A DNA stretch of 64,000 bases, from NCBI GenBank assembly GCA_964057225.1, contig OZ059895.1, positions 7,254,001 through 7,318,000 on the forward strand, written 5' to 3'. This document shows, piece after piece, positions 1-11,991 of the stretch. A model generated the notes under the pieces. The model did no database searches, was not told the origin of the DNA, and saw only the letters and a list, made by a program, of their open reading frames with translations. Every line of letters starts with the position of its first letter. The stretch's first letter is position 1. The stretch is from Auanema rhodensis (lineage: Eukaryota > Nematoda > Chromadorea > Rhabditida > Rhabditidae). Both the position numbers and the translations under genes were made by a program.

Positions 1-3000
1 TATATAAATAATTAATTATAAATTATAATATTATATAATATTAACCTTAATATAAGATATTAGCTTATTTATATTTGTATTCAACTCTACAACAGATTTC
101 GACCATTTAGCTGCACTAGAAGCTTCTAATTCTTTAATAATCTTAGTTGTATCTATAGCTCGTTGTTGTAAGATAAGTGAAGATCTATATATTTCTAATC
201 TGAAAACAATGATTGAGATGAATCTTAAAGTAGAAAATTATCAAGTCAAAAGAAAAAAAAGGGGAAATGGAAGTGAGATTCGTGAGAAAAATAACAAAAA
301 AGGACATTTTGTGCAAACATAATTAGAATTGAATTTGAAAATTGTGCAACTATGTAGATGTAGATAATAAAATAAAAATAATTAATTGGCATAGCTGATA
401 AATGAAACAAAAAAAAGATAAAAGGAAGATGAAGTGATTGTTAAAACTAAGAAACATATTATCACAAAGTATATTTAAGAAGAAACAACTTAAAATATCT
501 GTTAATCTTGTTTTTAAATAGTCAAAGAATTAGCAAACGAGTGAAAAAAAAACAACGAAAAACAGAAGTGCTTCGTATCAGCTCAGAGCACTGCTGGTAT
601 AGGTCGTTTGTTTCTCGAATGCTTTTGGGGACCAAATTGAAAAAATATAGCAGCTTGTTCAATAAGAACAAGATAGGAAATAGAATCTTTCTACTATATT
701 ATTTTACTATATATAATATGCTAATATCATATAGTTTTCGTGAAAAAATGAATTATGAATGCATAAACATCAATTGATCTACAAATTAATGAGAAAAAAT
801 GCTTTGTTAAACTTCGAAGATGGCTAGACAAGGAATTTAAATTCAGAAAAGTTTTTCAACTTTTTTTTCATTTGATGAATTAGAAATAAAATCTTAAAAT
901 ATAACAAAGGCTTTGATGGGTGAGTTGACCCTCTTCAGCATTCAAATAATGAAAAGAGACAAGAAAAGAGTTATAGACTCATATAAAAAGAAAAGAGACG
1001 ACTTAGTTTAAGAATCAAAATTAAAACAAACTACTAAGCATTAGAAAAATGCTTTTCATCTTTTCTTGAAAATCGTATAAACAAGCATACCTGGGTTTAT
1101 ACTGTTTTCGAACTAGATATCCTCTCAAAGCAGCTTGAAGTTTTGTTACATATTCCGAACGATATTCAATCTTCTTTTTCACTAAAATATTAAATATAAT
1201 TTCTAATACTAAGATATAAATATGTTATTTGACATGTTCTTTTGGCTCATTTCTCATAATAAGTCAAATTCAGAGCAATTACCACGAGCTATTATTTAGA
1301 TTTTTCTACAAGCTGCCAGATCTATGTCACAAAAAAAATGGCAATTTGTCATTCTTTACATTAAAACTATTTCCTATTCTGGCGATGTCTTAGGTTGTTT
1401 CAGAACTGGCAAAAGCCAAAAAGAGGATGAGTTTAAGGGAACTCGATCACGAAAAAAAAATGCAAAATAGGTATTTGTAAGTATGATACATACGTATATG
1501 ATATAGTTAATATTTAAATTTGAACTTACATTTGATAACCATCCAACTACCATATTGTACCTTATGCCATCGACTACGTATAAGCCATGTACGTACTTGA
1601 CCAATTAGATATTTCATATGTTCAGGATCTTGCTTCATTAACTATACATATAATTATTAAAAAAATATTAAAATGAAATATAATACTTGATCGAATTCAG
1701 CAAATTTTCCTGAACGGAAAAACACCTTTGTTAATCCGAAACATGAGTCCGTTTCACTCATGCCCAAAGCACGAAACAAGCACTGTAAGAAAAGTGAAAA
1801 TAATTATTAAAATATTCAAAAATTAAATCCCACTTTACAGAATAGTCGTGGATGTAAAAGAGCTAAATCTTTAGGTAATAGAGACTTATACATTTCATAA
1901 AGCTCGTTGAATGATGTTCTAAAAATGTTTTTAATATAGATTAATTATATTAATTATTATATACCTATTTGGATATCCTTTCTGCATTAATTTTAGTACA
2001 GATGCCATCCCTGCGCATCTCAGCTGGTCTAATATAGCAGTGCTATCAAAATTATTTGGCTTCATAAGACTGTTAGGCTTGAGACAACGAATAAAGTGTG
2101 TTCCCTAATTATATATATAATTAAAATAATTAAAATAATAATATAAATATACTGTGCTTCTCAATTTATCTAATAGTATATTCAGTTGTGCACGGAATTT
2201 GCTACACACGCTCACGCCTTGTAGTTTTTTTGTTGTACGTTGAGGTAATTCAATGCTATTCGTCTCAAACAGTTTACAAATAAATTTAAAACTATAAGTA
2301 TATAATATTAATATAATATAATTTGTTATATAATAACTATACCTGCTTTCTTCAATTAAAAATTGAAGTGAATGATGAAGTTGATCATTATTTTTTTCTA
2401 AAAATTGTTGAGTATGATAGCATACAGAACCAGCATAATGTCTGATTAGAAATCCATCATCATCTCTCATTTCTCGATGATTGCGCAGACGAGATTTTCG
2501 AGCCATCTAGACATATATATATATAGTTTATTATAATAATTATCATAAAATATATGGTTACTAACCTCAATATGAAAATGATTCTTGTTTGCAGCTAAAG
2601 CTTGCTGCGTATAATGCTGTGGAGATGATCGAGGTAGCCGAGCTTCTTCATCCATAAGATCAAGCAAACCAGTTGATTTACGCTCAAACAAATCTACAAA
2701 TTGTATCTATTGTATTAAAATTTATATTCACGTACCTATACAGTCCTGATTATCATAAAATTCGATGCGTGGCACTTGAACACCTTCAGATTCATAAAGC
2801 TGTTGTTCTTGTTTCAAAATTCGTTCATTAAAGAAGTTTTGAAGTTTTTCATTACAGTAATTGATGCAAAACTGTTCAAATGAATTAATTGCAAAGAATT
2901 CTGTAATATAGCTAATTGTATATAACTATACATAACTATATATATATAATTAATAGACTACTTACCAAAACCCGCAATATCCAATACTCCAATGTAAAAA

Positions 3001-4949
3001 TGACTTCCATTTACACTACCATCGTCAGTATTGTTAATACAACTATTAATACGAGCAACAAGATAATCAAATAGCTTGCTGTAAATTGCTTTTGCTAAAG
3101 CATCTCGTGCAGATGCTGCTTCATGAGGTTTCAAAGGTACACTAAACATTAATTATTCAATCACTATTCCATAGATTTCTTTATTTATACCGTATAATAG
3201 TTCCTAGTACACCTCCACCTTTAGTTGCCTGCATAATTCGAGTAGTTAAGCCCATTCGAAACTCATTATGCTCTACGCCTAACAATTCCGAAGCATATTT
3301 TAGTGATAATTCTGTAGTTGGATCTAATGTGCTACCACCTTAACTATTATTATATTTAAATTATAATAATAATATAAATACCACGACTATCTGTTTCACT
3401 ATCAATAAATGATATATTTCCTAAATGTAAAACACCAGCTACAGTTTTCCATATATTCAAAATTTCTGTTTGATCCATTCCAATATTCTTTAAAGCATTA
3501 ACAAGATATTCAAAATCACGACGATCTTCAACTATTGGATCAGATAATGAATCCTAATATAATCAATTATTATAAAAAAAAATTATTTTGACAATGATAA
3601 CCTTATTTGATTTTCTTGCAGGATCAATAGTATCTTTTCCAGCAAAGAAGCTTGTTATCCCATGTTTCAAATACTAAATTATACTATATGTATATCATCA
3701 TGTTATAGATAATGTTTCTCTTACATTGAAATGCTTAACAGGAGCTAAGTGAAGTTTTTTGTATGTTTCTGAATCTAATCCCGCAATCATTTCATAGAAT
3801 ATATGGTAAGATCTTTCGCCTTCTGATTGCTTACAGACTCTTGACTTTTCAAGTAAATAATGTGACACAAATCCTCCCGCTACACGACCCTAAAATAATC
3901 AAATATCTATAACTGTACTGTAAAATATAATATTTACTTTGGAATCAAAATGAATTTCCACAAATTTTCCGAATCGACTGGAATTATTATTACGAGTTGT
4001 CTTCGAGTTACCAAATGCTTCCAAGATAGGATTAGCTACAATCGGCCGAATCAGTATTTTAAAACAGTGAAAACACCAACTTTCTTTAATTTTTCGACGA
4101 ATAAGATCAGCTTCTTCTCCCCAATTAGCACACAAATATTTCAGAATTGCTTTCTGTGATTCTGTTTTTCCCGCTCCACTTTCTCCAGACACAACAATAG
4201 ATTGTGACCATCTATTTCTCATCATATCACGATAAGCTTTATCAGCTAAATCATCATAGTTAGCCATTTGCAAAGCATTCATTAGAACAAACCAATAGCG
4301 TATACATGTGGAGGACGTTGCCCAATACTTTTACCACGATAATCTCTCATTGTTTCATGGCTGTATAATTGAGGAATTTGTTCATAAGGATTAATTGACA
4401 ATAATATGTTAGCTACATAACTCTAAATATTATTTTTTAAGTAAATTATAATAATTATTTTATTTAAATCTTACATATATTTGTTTTTTAGAATAACGAA
4501 GTTTACAATTATGTAATAGAGTGCCTTCATTTAGATACATTAATGAACCTTAAAAATAAGAAAATTGAATTACTATTTTTCTCTTTATACGAGTCTAGAG
4601 TACTTTCTTCTTGACCCCCAGCCTTCTTAAGCTTATAATACTGTTTCTCACTATATATAGTTGAGATCAAGCACATATATCACACAATTATATATAAAAC
4701 TTACAATTATCTTCGACTGTTTTAGTTTCATCTTCTTCAGCTAAAAATACTTCATCATATCTGGCTACAACCTAAGAAAAAACAAAAAATATGTTAAGGG
4801 AATTAATTATTTTATGCCTTTTTCGGATGTTTCTTATCGCGAATTGAGATTGTCATGCCATTAGTAGATATATCAGTTAATGTTCCAAGAGCATACCCTT
4901 GCTCTGCATCAGCAACCCATACTAATTTTCCAAAATCCTTTTCATCCAT
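1..4949 (-). CDS. MYO6: Class VI unconventional myosin (partial, 3' end beyond window)
   Basis: Actin-based motor; class VI myosins move toward the pointed end of actin and work in membrane traffic and, in C. elegans (spe-15/hum-3), in sperm cytoplasmic partitioning. Start chosen at the ATG whose complement ends at 4949 ([20 protein letters not shown]), just after an acceptor-like TTGTAG. In order on the minus strand: N-terminal SH3-like segment, [17 protein letters not shown], the P-loop [10 protein letters not shown] near 4180, [15 protein letters not shown] (switch I) near 3970, DIAGFGK (switch II) near 2960, DEEARLP near 2640 and [12 protein letters not shown] near 2170. The class VI converter insert ([14 protein letters not shown], near 1600) and an IQ motif ([17 protein letters not shown], near 1100) follow. 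An approximately 0.85 kb intron then leads to a helical tail exon (about 46-200, donor AAG|GTTAAT at 46). The cargo-binding tail lies off the left edge. The insert and IQ motif make class VI firm; which nematode paralogue it is cannot be told. Confidence 0.93.
230..1080 (-). other. Large intron of the myosin VI gene
   Basis: Separates the IQ-motif exon from the tail exon. It is much longer than the surrounding 50-90 bp introns. I see no convincing coding exon, RNA gene or repeat inside; the 89-residue open frame on the plus strand around 508-777 has low-complexity AT-driven composition. Confidence 0.5.
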
Positions 4950-7074
4950 TTGGTTACAGTGAATCTACAAAAACGTTTATTCATATTACAAATAATGAAA
5001 TAATATATGCAAAGATTTTACAAAAAACTAACCGGTTAGTACAAAATTTAGTATAAAATAAGAATTTTAAATGACACGTGTGTTACGTGAAAGATAAAAA
5101 TGTTAATTTATGAGCTATGCAAGGAAATTTGAATGATGTCAACTAATTGATAGCAAGTGAGCTTGAGTTTGTGTGTTTTAAAGATAATTTGAGACCGGCA
5201 ACGTTCAATCAATTTTTGGTTTTAAAAAAATTGTCCTTGAGAAGAACGAAATACATAAATGTTCCAATGAACTTAATACTGAGGAATTAACAACGATGTT
5301 GTGCTGGAAATGGAACCAAACAATGTAAAAGACAAGGATATTTAGTATACAAGCCATTCTGTCATGAATTTTGAACGACTATAGCTAAAATAGTGTAGTG
5401 AAATGGTAAAACCAATTCCTTTAATTATTAGCAAACAATACGAATTTTTGAGAAGAAAGCTAAACTGAATAGGAAAAGATTGCATATATCAAATAACAGC
5501 CTTGGCAATAGTGGCACTATAGTTGTCAATATTAACTTAATATATATATGAATAAGCAAAGAAAAACCTAAAAGAAAGATGTTTGTTTTAGTTTTATATT
5601 CAAATGTTTCTTTAAGAATATAATAGATTATTTAGTTTTTTTTTCCATATATAAACAAAGATATATGTTAAATTAATCCTTTAAAAAATAAGCAGATTCC
5701 ATAAACATGCAAAAGAATGTGCAGAGTATTTATTGATTGAAGCTAGAAGAACATAGTCATTCTATTCCAGTTGACAAAACCTCTGTATTTGAAATATTAT
5801 AATCTAAAGTTGTAAACTGAAAAAGTGACTATGAATTCAAATGATGTTATAGAAATAGTTTTTAAAAAGAAATAATACTAAAATATGATATCATCGACGT
5901 TATTAAGCAGTAATTCAGTCAATACTTTTTCTAAAAACTTACTGAAATAGTTGTATTTGATTCAATCAAACAGCTTATGTCACTTAGATACCTGTTTCAA
6001 GACCTACAATAGATGATAAAATGAAAAAAAAGAAACAACTTTCAAACCTTTTCTATGGTAACAAGCGGATAATTTGAGAGAATTGTAAAAGCAGAAATAT
6101 AAAAGTACCACTGACACTACCATCATGAAGAAAAGTGAAGGACTATAAAAGAAAATTGAGTAAATATACCCTAGCTATTAGTTAAACATTGAATACAAAA
6201 GAGTACTGAATCAAACATATTTATATAAATATATATTGATAATCAAGAAATACTTACATATAAACAAAACTAGAAATATACAAATTTAAAAATAAAATAA
6301 AAACATATACGTATAATTAGTTAAAATTCTAATCAAATTATTTTATTTGTGAAATTGAATGTAAACCAATGTTTATTCGCATATAATATTGTAAATTGTT
6401 CTTCTATTATGAGCAAGAAATTTCAAAGTTTATAAAAGTACAGCATAGTAATGAGATTAACTATACATTTTGAAAATGAAATATAAATCTCTTTTGTTTT
6501 TTATTGGATATATCGTGAAACATTAGTATCTGTTAAATAATAATTTAATATAGTCTTATGAATTAAATAGATGAAATACTGTTTTCATTGTTTCAATATT
6601 CCCCTTTGCACCCTTCCCCCCCCCCCCCATATATTCTTCTTACAATATATATAATATATCAATAACTTTATTCAACTTTGATTTATATTTGTTTATAATA
6701 TGAATTTCCATCATTAGTCTAAGTTTTTCATGATAATTTTACATTGTTGTCACAATAGTTTTCCAAATAAAAGATAATTCGAGAATAAAATAATGATCAG
6801 GGATCACATAATTACTTTATTAAATGATTAATACTAAACTGAGATCAATGGAAGTACGATCAAACGTAGAATGAATTGTAGAGATTATATCGACCGGCTA
6901 TGGATAAGCCTGTCAAAAACCTCAATTTGTACATTTGTATCATAGAAAACTTTCAAACCTTGCCGCAGTAACACCTTTTTCTCCAACAATGAGGTTTTTA
7001 TATTTATTATTTTCTTTTCTTTACTTTAATTTTTTCAAAATAACTAGTAGTAGTAAAGGAAAATATTTGAAAAT
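4950..7074. other. Intergenic, AT-rich; one C13 tract
   Basis: About 2.1 kb upstream of the myosin VI gene and of the next plus-strand gene, so probably holding the promoters of both. No open frame of note. The only structure I see is a run of 13 C at 6616-6628. A short signal-peptide-like frame begins with the ATG at 6990 (MRFLYLLFSFLYF) and could be an alternative first exon of the next gene, but I could not find a clean in-frame splice. Confidence 0.5.
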
Positions 7075-7913
7075 ATGAGAATGAAAGACTTGACTCCTAA
7101 ATTATTTCTTTTCAGATCATGTACAGCTTTTATATTTCTTGCCTCAATCTCTTGCGCAATAAATGTTGTACTTTCTTTGAATGTCGACGCTTTTAATCGC
7201 ATTTTTAACAGTACATCACTTACAACAACCCAAATCGAAGAGGTATAACAAGTTATTCTTCTATAGTTGTCACTTTATTTAAAAAAAGAATTTAATCTAT
7301 AATTTATAGTTGAATTTAGATGGCTCACATCTATAATGCAAAGGTTAAAGTAGGGACTGTTAAAAAATCCGTACTTGAATACATAGATAAGCAGAATCTT
7401 AAAAAAAAAGATGCAGTAAGAAGAATTAATAGAATACTATAATAAATTGAATATATGGTTAAGAAAGAGGTCAAGAAACTATTTAATGACATGTGGTCAG
7501 ATGAAGTATTTCTTCGCAAATTGTCCAATGAATCTTTCAAAAACATTGAAGACCTTATAAACAATGATCTTAAAATAAAGGTTAGAAAGACATTAAAGTT
7601 CGATTTCTTTTTAATTCTCTCAAACTCTTATTTTTAGATTGCTTCTAGAAGAAAACAGGCTGACGAACAGTATTCTGGAGATTTTGCTAAGGCTCAGCTG
7701 GATGTTGTACGCTTTATCGTAAATGAGGTTGAAATAAAATGAAGTTTAAATGAAAATTATGAATTTTAGACGCCTGCCGAGAAAAAATCTCAAGTGGAAA
7801 AAGAACTTAATAGACCACTGACGCAAATAAATACAAAAGAAAAACGGAAGCATCTTGTACAAGCTATTGGTCGATTTCAAGTCGATGATAAGGCGACGAC
7901 GACGTCAAAATAG
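7075..7913 (+). CDS. Small secreted helical protein, SXP/RAL-2 (DUF148)-like
   Basis: Five exons read in one continuous frame: 7075-7242, 7320-7415, 7464-7580, 7638-7727 and 7770-7913, giving 204 residues; all introns are phase 0 and 44-77 bp. The N-terminus is hydrophobic (AFIFLASISCAINVVLSL), consistent with a signal peptide, followed by a charged, almost cysteine-free helical body (FNRIFNSTSLTTTQIEE, KKEVKKLFNDMW, SRRKQADEQYSG) ending in TTTSK. Size, secretion and the spaced amphipathic helices resemble the nematode-specific DUF148/SXP-RAL-2 family, whose members are abundant secreted or excreted proteins, some implicated in cation binding. The family call is an inference from overall pattern, not from a diagnostic motif. 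The acceptor-like TTTTCAG inside exon 1 at 7113 leaves the true first exon open. Confidence 0.6.
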
Positions 7914-9258
7914 ATATGAAACACAACATTCTGATTTTACAACTATCTATTGTTTTGTGATAAAGATCACTTATTTGAAATCATTTTGGTTCTTAATTTG
8001 AATTTGAACAAGCAGTAATTCTTATATACTTGAGTTCAATACATTATTGCTTGTTTGAATGTCATAGCTGCTAGCTTAATTACTGCTATGTCGTGGTCAA
8101 TGTTTTGTTTTTCTTCAACAAGCAAGGTGAGACAATGAACAACTTGAATGAAAACAGACAAACATCATGATAAGTGCTAATAATACTGTTGTTATTTCTT
8201 CAATAAAGAATTGAAGTAATGGTCAAAAAAAAATTTAAAAAAACTCATAAAAACAATCTCGAATGGAATGAAATGATGTCGACATTAGCTTCGTTGTTAT
8301 GATGCTGATGTTGACAGTCATGTCAATGACTTAGATGAGAGTTGATGATATCACATTTTTCTATTATTATTCTGTCCTATAACATCAGGACAGATATACT
8401 TTGATCAGGCTGTAGTTTTGATATGATATCATTAATGTCCATTCTCGGATGTGTCTGAACTTTGATAATTTCTGAACCAACACAAAAAATAATTCGAAAG
8501 AGAACAGCATAGCTACACGTGGTATGTTGTTCTAGTTTGTCGTTTTTACAACAACATTTCGTTCATTAAAGGGGCTAATAGCGTCAAGTTTATACCATTA
8601 TGAAAAGTACTTCAAATTTTATTAAATGTTCAAGGACTTAGGACAAACATTTATAGAAGTCATGTTAGAAGGTAACAAAGTCTGTGACAGTAAGAAACCA
8701 GAATGCCATGATACTCCATTCTCTGTCTGTGACCGTCCTCACACAATTTTCAACTCTTTGTATCATATGAAAATATGATGGGTGCCTGGAAGTTCTCAAA
8801 ATATTTACGTTAAAAGTGAATCTGATAGTTCTTCTTAAAAGCAATAAATGAACTAAACAAGATCAGCCATCTATCGTCCCTAAAAGGTTAGCAAAGCGTG
8901 TTTTGGCCAACTCATGAGCTGATGGTCTACAAAGTCGTCGACAACGCTAGCGTTTCCATACCTCCCCCCCCCCCACACCATCATCATCTTCAGCCAGCCC
9001 CTCAGGTGATACTACGAACGCTAATATCAACTAACCGGTTCTTCTGTTGGCGCTTGTTATTTAAAAGAGCTACTAAGTTGGAAAATACACTCTCTGTCCG
9101 AACAGCGTTCGCTTGACTAGAGAAACTATAAGTTAAGTTAAGTTAAGTTAACCTAACACCCCTCAATATTTCTTCTTTTTTTTTCGAAATGTATGATTGT
9201 GCCTTTCTATATTCTTAATAAGTTTTCATACAATATCAAATACCTTACTGTTTAAGAT
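7914..9258. other. Intergenic with C11 tract and pentamer repeat
   Basis: About 1.3 kb between two plus-strand secreted-protein genes. AT-rich; a likely polyadenylation hexamer AATAAA lies near 8203. It holds an 11-C run at 8964-8974 followed by a CACCATCATCAT stretch, and a four-copy pentamer repeat near 9129-9150. The 72-residue frame over 8898-9116 consists mainly of this low-complexity DNA and is not accepted as a gene. Confidence 0.5.
9129..9150. repeat. (AAGTT)4 pentamer microsatellite
   Basis: Four tandem copies of AAGTT, running into AACCTAAC, about 110 bp upstream of the start codon of the 16-cysteine secreted protein. Simple repeat; no function visible. Confidence 0.8.
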
Positions 9259-10143
9259 ATGCTGTTACTCTTTGTTGTTTGCACTAGCCTTGTCAGCTTT
9301 ACCATGGGGCAAATGGTCCCACACTGTACCTGCTCACAAGTTTCCCCATGTGAGAATGGAGCCAAGAGTAATATTATGCAATGTGCAGATCAATGTCAAG
9401 TATGTATAGCTCCTATATTAACTCTATTATGAATCTTTTTACAGAAGCACGTGTCCGACTTGGGAGCCAGCTATCCTGCAATGCGATCATGTCTTCTTGC
9501 CAAAGAGCCTATGTTGCAGTCCGTCATCAATTGTGAGAAGAACCAACTCAAGGGAGCGTGAGTTAACATCCAGCTTGCATGTTATATAAAAAAACATTTA
9601 GTTGTGCTGCTGGACCTGGCGGACAAGTACCAAAAAGATACCCAGAAACCTTGAAAATGGCAGCTTACACTGAAATAAACAGCATGCTTGCTCGTTCTGG
9701 TAACTTTTCATTTTTTTTATTTGTAATTTAAAATAAAATTTCAGGTATCCAGGCAGAAGCTAAAGCTTTCTTGGCTGCTGGTAAGAAGTTGGCTAGTTGT
9801 GTAATGAAGTGTATGCAACGCGGAACAGGACAATGCTTTAAGAAACTAGGGTAAGTGAAGTAGCCCAACAATTTTAATTTATAAACTAAAATACACAAAC
9901 TTTATTTTTTTTAATTGTAGATGTGGACTTGCTCTACCACCAGACAATGTCATAGTTCAATCTACAAAGACCTGTGCTATCCAGTCCGGATTTAATACTG
10001 GAGCTGTACAACAGTTATGCAATTGCGTCGCTAACGCTGGTGTTAGGTAAGAAACTACAACCACTACTATTACCGTACAACATCTAACTCTTTCTAATTT
10101 AAGAAATCTTGCCCCACTCTGCAACCGCATCCAGATCTCATAA
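9259..10143 (+). CDS. Secreted 16-cysteine protein, nematode CPG4-like
   Basis: Six exons (9259-9399, 9445-9557, 9602-9699, 9745-9850, 9921-10046, 10104-10143) splice into a 207-residue protein with no frame breaks. It begins with a signal peptide (MLLLFVVCTSLVSFTMGQ). The mature part carries 16 cysteines in two roughly similar halves: CADQC, RSCLLAKEP, INCEKNQLKGAC, then SCVMKC, GTGQCFKKLGCGL, KTC, QLCNC and APLC. This even number suggests eight disulfides. The spacing is reminiscent of the chondroitin proteoglycan 4 domain found in nematode secreted proteins, but I do not see enough to assign it firmly, and no obvious Ser-Gly glycosaminoglycan attachment cluster is present. It follows another secreted-protein gene on the same strand. 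Confidence 0.75.
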
Positions 10144-10442
10144 ATTGATGACAACGACGTCCTACAACTTTTGTAAATATGACATATTTTGTAAAAATAT
10201 CTGTCTTTTCATTTTCATTGAGAGTGTTACAAATAATTTCTCATTAAATATAAGCATAATAAAAAAATTATTTCATGGTATTTCAATTTCAACAACAGTA
10301 ACAATAACAACGATGAGTAACTTATAGTTCAAGTACAGCGTTCAATTCACTAACATTATGGCAGTTGTGATCACAGTAATACCTAGCTCGATAATAAGAA
10401 ATCATGAGAACAACTGACCGTTATGACACAATCAAGTCAAAC

Positions 10443-11539
10443 TCAACCAAAAATCATTTTCATAACCTCTTCATCATCGGCCTTAGGCTTCTCTTTCTTG
10501 AACTTTTGTTTCACAGACTTAATATTCTTCTTTTGGCTCACTTGGCGTTTGAATTTTTCCCATTTACCTCCCTGTTTTAAGACCTGAAAACAAGGTTAAC
10601 TACCTATTTCTAATACTTCAAAAACCTTCTCCTCAAGTTTTCTCAGTCTTTCTCCTTTTTCAACTTGCTCTTCAAAGGCAGCAGCAATACGACGAGCTTG
10701 TTGAACCTAAATTATAAACAGAATACAGTACATGTAAAAGAAAAAAATTGAATTGAATTTTATATATTACCTCAACTTGCATTCTTTTGTCTCCAATAGC
10801 TTTTTCATAATTAAGCTGTTCTACAAGATGATACCATTTAAACCTTTAACATAGCAAATATATAAACATTAAAGAATTCATTACAACTAACCCGCTTAAA
10901 TATTTGACATTCCATAATACTGAACTGACATAATCTCGTTTTTTTCCACCCACAGGAGTAGCATTAATCGAATCGGCAATCCGTTTGGCTAACTTTTTTC
11001 TTTTTATCTCTAGCCATCCTTCAAGAAAACGAGTTTCATATGAAGTACTTTTCTTATTTTTCTACATAAAAAATTACTTTACTTTGAAAAATATATTCCG
11101 CTTACCGCTAAAAACACACGACCAATCATGCCTGGTGCAATTTTTTCAAAATATTCTTTAAATCTGACAGGGTTAAACTTTGGGGGAATGCTAGAGAAAT
11201 ACAGTACCTAAAGAACAAGAAGCTCAATAAATTAGAAGTTTAAAACTCACAGCTGTTTTTTTCAACGTTTTTTCTTTTTCGTCTTCATTTAGAGGTTCTT
11301 CTTCATCCTCTTGTTCTTCATTAAACTCATAAACTGAATCATCATTATCACCTTCTAACTCTTCTCCTTCTTCAATGTCACTGGCTTCGTGTTCTAAAAG
11401 CATCTTAATGAAACTCCGGACATACACAGTTGTAAATACCTTCATTTTCAGCTACACTTTCAGTCTCTACTTCTTCAACAGGAGTTTCCTCCTTCTTCTT
11501 TATATTTGCCTTTTTAGTCTTTTTGATTTTCTTAGCCAT
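10443..11539 (-). CDS. ABT1: ABT1/Esf2 homologue, pre-rRNA processing factor
   Basis: Nucleolar RNA-binding protein of the small-subunit processome that acts in early 18S rRNA maturation (yeast Esf2, human ABT1). Start at 11539 (MAKKIKKTKKANIKKKEETP), then an acidic stretch near residues 40-90. A degenerate RRM follows (VLYFSSIPPKFNPVRFKEYF, IGRVFLA, FLEGWLEIKRKKLAKRIAD, SINATPVGGKKRDY). The diagnostic block WNVKYLSGFKWYHLVEQLNYEKA is near 10800-10920 and is followed by QVEVQQARRIAAAFEEQVEKG. The protein ends in KMIFG, matching the IFG C-terminus of human ABT1. The order and wording of these blocks match ABT1 closely. Upstream on the same strand, 452 bp away, is spartin. Confidence 0.88.
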
Positions 11540-11991
11540 TCTTGACAATAAAATATAGTAAAATTAGCGTATATGAAAAATAAATACACGAGCTACCGTT
11601 ACTCAAGTGGAAAAAAATTTGTTTAAAAAAATATTTAATATCACAGCCAAATATGGAATCGCTTATGGAATCATTTATAAACAATAACTTTCTGAATACT
11701 CAAATGATTCTAATGTATTTCAATGAAAAAGTCAGTACGTATTGCGTATGGCCCGACTTGAGAAAGAGATGAAATTAAAAGAAATTATTTAAAAATATAA
11801 TTTTATTCTTTGAAATATATTGAATAGGCGTAAATATAAAGTTAACATTGCGTATTGAACTCTCCTTTTCAATCTGACGGAATGTTGCGAGCGCGAATTT
11901 TGCGGACTATCTTATTTTTCTAATTAAAAACTACTTGGTATGTATGACTTAAAAACAAAAAAAATAAGTACAAACACTTAGATAAAAACAG
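11540..11991. other. Intergenic between spartin 3' end and ABT1
   Basis: 452 bp, AT-rich with a modest GC island around 11880-11905. It holds the spartin 3' UTR and probable ABT1 promoter or trans-splice leader region. No gene or repeat seen. Confidence 0.4.

Noticed and set aside
508-777. 89-residue plus-strand open frame in the first myosin intron
   Set aside because: Low-complexity K/R/F/Y composition from AT-rich DNA, no homology, no splice context.
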